A stretch of 64,000 nucleotides of DNA. It comes from Eurosta solidaginis. Lineage: Eukaryota; Arthropoda; Insecta; Diptera; Tephritidae. The translations under genes were made by a program, and so were the position numbers. The DNA lies in NCBI RefSeq assembly GCF_040869045.1, contig NC_090319.1, forward strand, positions 346,250,302 to 346,314,301, in the 5' to 3' direction. The notes under the pieces are model-generated. The model worked only from the letters and a program-made list of their open reading frames with translations, did not search any database and was not told where the DNA came from. Shown here in pieces: positions 55,138 through 64,000 of this stretch; the stretch's first letter is position 1; each line of letters begins with the position of its first letter.

Positions 55138-55799
55138 ATACATACACGTTTTTTACTACCCTGGTTGTATGGGAGAACTGCCCCGACCATCACAAATCTA
55201 AAACCCAAAAAAAAAAAAATTATTTGTACATTTTTTATTCAGCTAATCTATTCGAAATTTTAATTTTTACTCTCTAGAACTCAAATCAGTGTTTTGTGTG
55301 CTTAAATTATGTTAAAAATTGTGTTAAAGTTTGTGGTATGGTGAAAGTGACCTACTAGAATTTTGTGAAGCTCCGTTGCTTTCCACTGAAGTTCGCGCAT
55401 GCAACATCTTTACTCTTCAAAGTATCTTTGGTAAATACATGTACTCGAGGTACGAGCATGAAAACGCTGCGGCAGCGTACTGAGCAGGAGCAGGAGCAGC
55501 ACTTCATATTGCCAAAAAAAAAAGGAATTTTATATTATCCTTTGAGTGGAATATTGTCAGGCGAAAATTTAATTTTACTCACTTCTACTTCCGTCTTCAT
55601 CTCTGCTAATATATGCACACACGTACACACATTAGAGTAACCAGTAAAATGAGAAGTTTGTACTTATTTAGACCCTCACAGCTTTAAAAAAAAATGTGAA
55701 TTTAAGTAGGCGGAAATAAGAAGGCTATTTCTTTAAAAATAGTTTAATATGTCTGGCTTCCTGGCGCTCCTGTCGGAGAACTCTATGGTGAGGTCCCGA
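55138..55799. other. Unassigned DNA
   Basis: No family recognised; no convincing coding frame. Confidence 0.35.
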
Positions 55800-56390
55800 G
55801 GTTCGCATTTACTCAGATAGCCAAGCAACGCTTATTGCGCTTAATTCCCATCACTTCGTTTAAAAAGACGGTCAGCAGTTGAAAGAGGTCGCTTCAAGCT
55901 GCAGCTTATTTCAAAAGATAACTTTTATATGAGCACCTGGTCATAGCAACATCGAGGGTAATTATAAGGCAGACGAACTTGCAAGGGCAGTGTTCACTAA
56001 TCGATGCCGTTGAGGCAGTCGAGATGCATCGTTAACTTACATCAAGTGAAAGAAACAAACAGATTAAATGTGATAGCAATCTCCAACTGGTACTTCTCGG
56101 AGACCTGCAAGATAACCCAGCAAACCTGACCGAATTACGATAGAATGAGAACGGATGACCTACGAAATAGGCCCACAGTCAACGGCCACTGGCTGATAGG
56201 CCTGCATGCTGTCAGCATGGGTGCTCCTTTTAATAGCATTTGCAAGAGCTGCGGCAAGGAGGGCAGCAAAGAAACAGTCAAACATTACCTGTGTGAATGC
56301 CCAGCTCTAGCACACACTACGTTTCTAACTATGGGCAGTTATGTACTTTGGGAACCTGAGGAAGAAGCGCAGCCATACTAAATCAACAGC
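55800..56390 (+). pseudogene. LOA-like LINE remnant: RNase H end and C-terminal motif
   Basis: 'SDSQATLIALNSHHF' (about 55815) and 'APGHSNIEGNYKADELARA' (about 55935-55990) are RNase H blocks. The open frame 56145-56381 has 'GHWLIGLHAVSMGAPFNS', then 'CKSCGKEGSKETVKHYLCEC', the CCHC C-terminal motif. Stops and shifts lie between. It ends near 56390 with no visible tail. Confidence 0.75.
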
Positions 56391-58319
56391 AATTGGTTCC
56401 AGAAGAAATGTGCATTAAAATGATACCCCTTGTGTTACTAGGGCTTGGATCTTTAGTATCCAGGCGGCAAAAAAACCAACCAACGGGTCTGTTGATTTTA
56501 GTCGCCATTTTTCTTAGGTATGATTTCTTTCAATTTGTGGATACGGGGCTAAATTTGACTAAAAGGTATAAATCGTATTAGGTGAACATTTTCAAGTTCT
56601 AAAGAAACGAGATCGAAATCATCTGCCTCTTTTGTAATAATAAATTTGGAATTCATAAATTTGGACAGAAGCAAGAGCTGGACTTCAAAAAAGAATCTAT
56701 GGAAGGGATATTCAGAAAAACAAGACACAACAAATCGGTGTCTAGTCTTCGTAAAATACCGTATTGATCTATGTTAGGCTACAATAAAATAGTGGTCTTG
56801 GTTAGGCTAACGGTAGGTTGTGGAACCGTTGCACCAAACTAGGTAGAAGCAGCTCACTAGAACACTTTTAATGCCCATATGATATTACAATAGCTACTGG
56901 TTTGTCCATTCCATTGATAACCAGCGCTCACTTATGACTAAAGGCCCATCTTTTAAGTGCTAGACTACAAGTGATCAGTGGCAATGCAAACCATAATGGG
57001 CGTCCAATTTTGGTTGGCATGTTCCTGTTCGGGCAACGGATCCTGAATTACAACTGTCGGGGATGTCACCGTGCCTTGTCAGCGAGCGAATCTTTATAGA
57101 AATATAGCTGCAAGAAATATCGAGCGGGTTTAGACACTTACTGAGTACTCCCGAAGGTGCTTTAATAGCCACCTGTGTATCCGTAGGGATGTTAAGCACC
57201 CTAAAGCAACACGGGCTGGTTAGCACTGTATCCGCATCTTTAAAACTGGTGACTTATCGTTGGAATAAGCTGCAGTGATCGGGTAACATAAACTACCTGA
57301 TGAATCCCAATTGTTCTCATACTTATCCGTGTTAATAGAATTAGCTCTGATTTATAAGGGTTTAGCCACCGTAAACAAGTATCCCTGCAAAAATGTTCTT
57401 AAACGAGTCCGAGATTCGTTGCCTGAAGTAGTTCGCCAGATTTTCAGCATAGGTTACCAGCATCTGCATTCCACAGTCAGTTCTGTAGTACAGCAGTCTG
57501 TTGATCAGGGCATATGCCACTACCAATCCAGCTTAAGGGCTCTTGAAAGACTTCGGTAGGGAATTTACAAGATTTGACTTAGGGAAGACCTGAGAAATGA
57601 TTTGGACGATAAACCAAGACCTGAGAATAAAACGCAACTTGTCCAAATTGTTCCAGAGAGCTCTGCAGCGGCACCGTAACAATGCCATTAGGTTCGGACA
57701 TTTGTAAGTCTCAAAAGAGTTAACAGAATTGACATTTTGCAACAGAGTTAAAGGAAAATGGATATTCATTAGAAACCTCAATGGTTCCTGAAACAACTAA
57801 GAATCGATCGTGATGGATACTCACTTTTCGGTATAGCCGAATTAAACTAGACGAATAAGCCACACTTGTTTTGCGGAAATCGATGTCATAATTCCAATCC
57901 CTGCTTACAGTTTGACACGCGATCTAAAGGACCTCGGATGCGTGAAGCCCAATATTACGGACCAATGCATCTCTCCCTGTTTATCAATAAAACACTGAAT
58001 GCGTTTTAAAATGATGCTCATCAAGGACTTCATCACATGCCAGCTATTGAAAGTCAGACACTGTTTCCTGCTAGAGCGAAACATCTCCAGCTACACAAAT
58101 GACGTAAACATGGAAAAATTATTAAGGCTTAGTCTATATTCTAAATATCTGCAGGTAAGGTATTACCTCAAGCTTGGTCTGTGTTGCATGCGGAAGCCTA
58201 TGCTATAAAAAATAGGGAATGGACTGCTCTGATCTGTGCAGAAGGAACTTTCGGAGATGTAAAATAGGTATTACGCCATATTTTGGAAATATTTTCTGAA
58301 AGAAGTGATATTGAAATCA
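56391..58319. other. Unassigned DNA
   Basis: Base use is less AT-biased than in the neighbouring gaps, and short frames occur on both strands (such as 57311-57559). None shows a family motif. It may be old LINE sequence decayed past recognition. Confidence 0.35.
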
Positions 58320-58430
58320 CGAGGCGGCCCATCCTATGTGACCATTGGGTGATCTTTTGGGGAAAATTGAAGAATACATTGAGCAGCAAACTTGCAATGG
58401 ACCAAGGGGGATAACAGCGAAGGTTCATAT
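58320..58430 (+). pseudogene. Faint LOA-like LINE remnant
   Basis: 'GGTGATCTTTTGGGGAAAAT' and 'TTGAAGAATACATTGAGCAG' parallel 'CATCTCCTGGGGAGAATCGA' and 'GGAATATACGAACAGGGCAA' at about 40810-40850, that is the 'LLGKIEEY' segment after RNase H. Confidence 0.4.
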
Positions 58431-58479
58431 GCACTACTAATAAACAATCGATGGTGTGTATACCTGAGTGAGTAACGGC

Positions 58480-59170
58480 TTACTATCGACTAGCTATTGA
58501 TTTATTATACAAGTGATGCAAGTTATCGGTTTGTAATAGGTGCAATACCGATGAGGCATAGACGAGTTATAGACTTGTTATAGAAGTTTTACAAATTGTT
58601 ATAGATTGCAAATGTTATGAATGAGTTATTGATTTTTTAACGACGAGTTACCGGTTTGTTATTAAAAAATTATCGATTTATTACCAAAAATTCATCGATA
58701 ACATATCAATAAGTGATGGTTGTTAACAAAAATGGAATTGTTATCGAAAAGTTGTAGAATTTTAATAAAAAATTTCGCTATGTTGTGGAAAATTATAGAT
58801 TTACCATCGTAAAGTTATGACTATTTATTGAAAAAATGTCGATAAGTGTCAGAAAGTTATACTTTTGTGTCGAAAAGTTTTCGACAATTTATCGAAATGA
58901 TTTCGATTTGTTTAAAAACAAAGGTAATCTATTTGATATCGAAAAGTTGTCGATTTCTTATCGGAGTGTTATCGATTTGTTCTCGACGACTCAACGGCTT
59001 TAAATGACACATACCGGTGATATGAAATATGAAACTTCAATATACATATGTATAGTCGATGACTTCTGTATCTGTAACCCGTCCCTTAACAGACCGATAA
59101 GAAACCAATAAGAAGCTGATGACTGAGCAATAACTGAACGATAATAATTCGCTGGCGTTAATTATTCGCT
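58480..59170 (+). repeat. CGATA-rich degenerate array, locus 3
   Basis: Words such as GTTATCGATT, TTATCGAAAAGTT and ATCGATTTGTT repeat irregularly across about 700 bp, densest at 58660-59000. Confidence 0.75.
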
Positions 59171-60552
59171 AATAAAAAAATAGCTCGTTGCTAAATGCTG
59201 TTACCAATAACAAACCGACGAAGCTCTTCGCAAAAAATCGGAAATTATATGTTTCCGAAACCTTTTTGTGGCTTATTTTGCGAGCTATAATTAACTTAAA
59301 AATATAAGTTTTGTTGACCTGCACCTGTGTTAACACATCAACATTAACGAGTCTTTGGTAGCCACGTCTTTCTTCACTCAGAGTACGTTGACACATTTTG
59401 AAATGTAATTCGTTTTTTCGGTCACTCTAATTAACATACATATATTTAACTCCTTCTTGAATTTCCCTTCTTCGTTGGCATCTTTATTGATTATTGATGA
59501 TGGCCCAAGTGCTGTTAGTTGTTTGTACTGCGTGCAACGACATTAACTCCATTGAGGCAGCGAACCACCATCCATAGCTCATAGCACGCACGTACTATCT
59601 ATGTAAACTTATATATGTATATACACACTATATATGTATATGTTAGCATAAGCATTAAGTTTGAGAGTGTGTGGAGAATATCGGTGAAAAAGCTTTACGA
59701 AGGCGCTCACTATAAATTATATTTATTTTTCATCCTTTAATTGCAAATGAGGTGTTGACAGTTGACATACAGCAGTGTAATGAGTCACACGCATACTGTC
59801 ACACACGCACATACTATAAATGTATGTGTCTACTTACGCGTGATTTTATACAGCCACAGCGGCACAGTTACGGAGACGGAGCGAAGGACATTTAATCAAA
59901 TTTGTAAGACACGTTGGCATTTCATTCGTGCGTTGCTTCGCTCAAAGTCACTTTCATTCATTGAAATTGCTCGCAGATAAGTAAATTGAAAATGCGATTC
60001 AGTACGTTATTTTAAAATTATCTTCCATCTGCACACTGCAGATGTTCTATACTTGTAGCACACTCTGCGTGGGCAGAGTAAATACTCAGGCATATCTTAC
60101 CCCACTACGCTTATTATCTGTCCTTCATGTCGTTCTGCTTAAGCGCCAAATGCATCCATGCCAGTGTGTATCTAATATTCTTGTAATAAACCAATGTTTC
60201 CCTTTACCCTTCTTATTGCGTCTCTTGAACTTTTGTATGTACGAGTATTTTACTCCTTTTTATATCTAGATTCTATTGGGAAGTGGCATTCTTCAGCGGA
60301 GCTTTAGATACAAATTAAAACTATTTGCAAAAACTTTAGCTGAATGCATTTTTTCATTTAAATTACCTTAATGTCATTCTTTTACGACCATCTTTTCAGT
60401 TTTTTCTAGGTATATTCCACTGCAAGCCGCTAAGTTCCCACAGCGACTAACTATAATTTTTGTTGTTACACTGAACATTTTTGCTATAAGAATTATAAAA
60501 AAAAAATGTAGTTGCTATTAGCGAAATCAGACTGCAAATTGAGGCAAGTCAA
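59171..60552. other. Unassigned DNA
   Basis: No gene recognised; short CACACGCA and ATATGTATAT tracts. Confidence 0.4.
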
Positions 60553-60722
60553 GGAAAGGAGAGGAAAGGAAAGGAAAGGAAAGGAAAGGAAAGGAAAGGA
60601 AAGGAAAGGAAAGGAAAGGGAAGAAAAGGAACAATAAGGAAAGGAAATAAAAGGAAAAGAAAGGAAATAAAAGGAAAGGAAAGGAAATGAAAGGAAAGGA
60701 AAGGAAAGGAAAGGAAAGGAAA
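60553..60722 (+). repeat. (GGAAA)n microsatellite
   Basis: GGAAA repeats for about 170 bp with a few GGAAATAAAA interruptions. It creates a false Phe/Leu/Ser-rich frame on the minus strand. Confidence 0.95.
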
Positions 60723-60784
60723 AAAAGGAGGGCATGTTAAAGGAAAAATTAAAAATCAAAACTGAAACCGAACGGTGTGTTATT

Positions 60785-60985
60785 AATTGGTTATAAAAGT
60801 GTTGATGAACTGTAATCGATAAGTTATCGATTTCTGATGGATAGGTTATGGGCGTGTTGTCAACTTCTTTTCGACGAGTATTGGTTTCTTAAATGTATGT
60901 ATGTGTACTATCGATGAAGTATAGAAACATAATAGAATTGCTATCGAAGTGCTATAAATTTGCAACCGATAAAAAAGGCTATTAA
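60785..60985 (+). repeat. CGATA-rich degenerate array, locus 4 (left of LTR)
   Basis: The same ATCGATAAGTTATCGATTT words as at 58480. It is cut at 60985 by the LTR insertion and continues beyond it. Confidence 0.65.
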
Positions 60986-60988
60986 TAC

Positions 60989-61608
60989 TGTAACGAATTT
61001 ACTTGCAAATCCGTCCTCTTATTTGCCCTTTTGCTAAGTTCGTATCACTAAACTGTTGAATAAATAACTCCAATATTGAATAATGGAAAACGGCCTTTAT
61101 TAAAGTACTTCACAATAACACTTATACTTTTCAACTAGCTGGCTTAATAACCAAACTGATAGCTTAAATGAAATTGACTTTCAAAATAATACTGCTATTG
61201 CTCGCTAGATATCGTCTTAGTCGTAACGGCTTGACAACTCAAATCAAACTGAATTCCAGCGCCTCTACAATTGCCGCCTTTTATACTCTTTGATTTCAAC
61301 CTTCACATCTTCTAGGCGCTTCCAGAATCTACTAGTCCAGCAGCTTTCAAACTTCTCAGCTGTAACTACAATTGCACAATTTTATAGTTTTTCTCATTGC
61401 ATACTAATAGGAGTATCTCAGATATATGCATGTGTTTGTGCATTGACTCTCCGCTGCTCGTATACGTACATGGTACATATGTGTAGACCCAATTATTGTT
61501 TCGTTTATGTAGGTACATAATGATTGATCTATGGATGTGAATTCACGTCACTGCTTAGCATCGGCTTAGAGACGATAGCATCGCTCAGTGCTGCTAACAT
61601 TCCTTACA
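60989..61608 (-). mobile_element. Solo LTR of Gypsy-type family, 620 bp
   Basis: The minus strand runs from TGTAAGGAATGTTAGCAGCA to AAATTCGTTACA. ATAC flanks both sides (60985-60988 and 61609-61612). It is inserted in the CGATA-rich array. Confidence 0.88.
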
Positions 61609-61980
61609 ATACGTAACCTATTTTTTTTTAGATAAATACCTGTATGCTATCGAAAATTTGTGGAACAAAAAAGAGAGTGATATTTTCAAAAATTTATCGA
61701 TGTATTTTTGAAAGGTTATTGATTTGATGGGAATTTGTTATCGGCGTGTTATCGCTTTCTTGTCGAAAATTATCGTCTTGTTATTGAAAAGCTATCGAAT
61801 TGGTATCAAAAAACTATCGATTTGCTATCGAACAAATTTCGTTTTATTATCGAACAGTTATCGATTATTTCAAGAAAAGTTATCGATTTGTTGTCAAACA
61901 GTTTTCGTCTATCTCATCGGTTTCTGATCGCTGTTACACAAGTTACTTATCGATATGTTTGTAATCGGCTATTCAACGGC
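61609..61980 (+). repeat. CGATA-rich degenerate array, locus 4 (right of LTR)
   Basis: This part has the most regular units in the window, e.g. 'GAAAAGCTATCGAATTGGTA' and 'AAAACTATCGATTTGCTATC', spaced about 15-22 bp. Confidence 0.75.
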
Positions 61981-61987
61981 TTATTAT

Positions 61988-62430
61988 GAAACAGACAAAT
62001 TATTTTTGAAAAGGTGGACGTGGTTTGGAAACGATTCTGCTCAACATAATATCAAGGACCACGCTTTTATCAAACTGCAGTATTATATCAACGACCTTTG
62101 ATTTACGGCGCCCAAAAGTTTAAAATTTTCTCCTAAATGTGGACGATCTGCATATATTGGACTATAAAATCATCTCACTTATTATATTGCCAATGAATTT
62201 AAATTTTCTTTAAATTTAAAATTTTAAATTTTTCCAATTTTTCGATATTGAAAAACTCTGCTTTCAATACCAATCTATTCTGGATCCAGATAAGAATGTG
62301 AATGTGGTTCTGATTTAAAATTTTAAATTTTTCCAATTTTTCGATATCGAAAAAGTCTGCTTTCAATACCAATCTATTCTGGATCCAGATAAGAATGTGA
62401 ATGTGGTTCTGATTTAACTAACGTTGTCTG
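61988..62430 (-). repeat. Fragment of dispersed element with a 99-bp tandem duplication
   Basis: 'AGGTGGACGTGG', 'AAGGACCACGC' and 'CAATACCAATCTATTCTGGA' are words of the CAAGTAAGG-type elements. The segment of about 99 bp ending 'GAATGTGGTTCTGATTT' is repeated twice in direct order (about 62217-62315 and 62316-62416). Confidence 0.6.
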
Positions 62431-63488
62431 TTGGAGCTAAATTGTATGCCCGAAATCGTAACCGAAGCTGCATCCATAATACCTCATATGTGACATTGGG
62501 GACACAGAGAAAGACGGAGGCCCCCATTCGGCTGGAAAGACCAGATGAAAAACAATTAAGTTTCCTTGCTGTGAATAATTGGTGCCAGTGAACCCATCGA
62601 AGAAGCGAGTTGCACGCCTTGTTGGACGGTCATAACCGTTTAAGCGGTTTAGCGCCATTTAAAAAATAAGAAATTAAGGAACATTGGGGCGTTTATCATG
62701 TCAGGGCAGCACACTACCTCAAACTTCGCCGCGACCTTGCTATCGTAAAAATCATGAAACTAACTCATCGGTGACTCAAATAAAGTGAGCTTTTTAACCA
62801 ACAACACAAACCCTTTCTATTTTCACTATTTTCTCGCTAAAATATTGATGTCAGATATTATAGATTTTTTTTTAAGTGCACGTTCAGCATAAATCGTTAG
62901 AGTAGATTACCTTATTTTGCAGATACATTTCATAGTTTGCATTGTTGTGTACATATTCCCCTCCCAGCCGAGCGGCATTTATCTACCACAGATATAACAT
63001 AACTAAGGAAATGTAGGTGAGCACATATAAAGTCGACATACATAAATGTAAATATATATACAAATAGTTGCATTCGAAACGATAAACATTTCACATAATT
63101 AGTTTAAGGATACCACTTTTTCTAACAACTTATCTCTTCTTGCTACGCCCGCCGCCTTATCCACCTTATCACTTGCTATTGCCTTTCCTCCTTATTCTGC
63201 CTACTTACTCTTATTATTTCTGTATTTTAGCTGCACCCTTAGCCCCTGCTCGAGTACAAATATGTATATCCACAAAAACGTTTATATGAAAAAGATGAGA
63301 AAAAAAAGTAATGCGGAAAGTTCAGAAATGTGGGAAGTAGTAACGCACGAAAGGTTAAGCAGCTAATAGCGTTACAAAAGTACAATAAACGCACTTGGAT
63401 AAAATTGTTAGCATGAATATTAGGATTGGTTGGATTGTATAACGTTATATATTTTCCACGTTGTTTTTAACAGACTCGGATTTTACGT
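62431..63488. other. Unassigned DNA
   Basis: No gene or repeat recognised. Confidence 0.4.
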
Positions 63489-64000
63489 ACCCTGAAAGAA
63501 ATGGTGCTAGTAAAAACAACAAATCGGTTCTCTTGTTCTTGACTTAACGGAGATTCGGTGAAATTTATCGAATTATGGTTAATTCGACCGAGTTCTTTGT
63601 CAAACGAACAAATTAGTTTAGTCATTTCAACAGAAGAGAAATTGTCGCTCTTAAGTTAACAAAATTCTGTAAAATTGACAGATTCCTGGTCAATCTAACT
63701 GATTTTTCTGTTAACACAACTGATCTTACAGGTCATTTCAATGGCGATCAATTGTCAATACATGAGCAAATTTCAAAGAGAATTTTACGCTCAGTGCGCT
63801 CTCTACTTTGTACTTATTACAATGCCACTTGTTAAAAAAAAACACCAAAATAAGAAAACCATCAAATCGAAAAAACACACAAAAAAAACTAGTTATCAAT
63901 ACAAAACGAAAAAACCCATTTTGAATTTACTGTGCAAAAATTATGAGATACGGGGACACCTATCTATGGGCTACAATTTTGCAACTTCTCATCCAAGCGA
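63489..64000 (+). mobile_element. TIR element 'CACTGAAAGAAA', copy 3, cut by window edge
   Basis: It starts CCTGAAAGAAATGGTGCTAG and follows copy 1 for about 330 bp. It then keeps the internal part that copy 1 lost ('GCCACTTGTTAAAAAAAAAC', 'ACTGTGCAAAAATTATGAGA'), matching the reverse of copy 2. The right end lies outside the window. Confidence 0.8.

Noticed and set aside
57311..57559. 82-codon frame with Cys and His residues
   Set aside because: No motif spacing, no splice signals, and no link to a LINE could be shown.
60493..60759. Minus-strand frame rich in Phe-Leu-Ser-Phe-Pro repeats
   Set aside because: It is a translation of the GGAAA microsatellite and has no other support.

Overview
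The window is eukaryotic, AT-rich nuclear DNA from a higher dipteran, most likely a tephritid fruit fly. The inference rests on one intron-containing gene with short GT-AG introns and a wealth of fly-type mobile elements: a tRNA-derived SINE, Gypsy LTRs, LOA-, Jockey-, R1- and I-like LINE remnants, a Tigger-type DNA transposon and the '(C)AAGTAAGG ... GTATAA' dispersed repeats. I see no operons, rRNA, CRISPR array or functional tRNA gene.

Only one host gene is well supported. It lies at 45240-47327 on the plus strand, with three exons encoding about 626 residues. The product is low-complexity (Gly-, then Asn-, then His/Gln-rich) with one central hydrophobic segment and a short conserved-looking NPTVMVMT block. 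A six-codon uORF stops two bases before its ATG. A second, weaker coding-like patch lies at 25808-26280.

Nearly everything else is transposon material, often nested. 0-7 kb: a TIR element carrying a SINE, a foldback, a ~155-bp tandem array and a LOA-like RNase H remnant. 7.3-12.7 kb: one long dispersed element split by a SINE, a solo LTR and a complete but internally deleted Gypsy element with two 479-bp LTRs. 13.4-16.5 kb: a long inverted repeat and a hAT-type MITE with 8-bp target duplication. 16.5-25 kb: SINEs, a CGATA-rich array, a short MITE, a LINE reverse transcriptase fragment and another element with 8-bp duplication. 26.3-30 kb: a dispersed element split by a Tigger copy (itself carrying a 515-bp element with 8-bp duplication) and a solo LTR. 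30.3-44.7 kb: the second SINE-carrying TIR element, a 35-bp minisatellite, LINE remnants, a three-level nest at 37-39 kb and a long-TIR element at 39.7-41.7 kb. 47.7-64 kb: CGATA-rich arrays, a 381-bp palindrome, a CAA-tailed retroposon with 11-bp duplication, a deleted I-like LINE, solo LTRs and a GGAAA microsatellite.

The observation I rate most unusual is a 166-bp hairpin at 53607-53772 inside the I-like LINE: every aligned base difference between its arms still forms a G-U pair in plus-strand RNA. Next are the 381-bp palindrome at 49679-50059, the SINE carried at the same site in two TIR-element copies, and the CGATA-rich arrays that recur at five places. Family assignments come from reading motifs by eye; no database search was possible.
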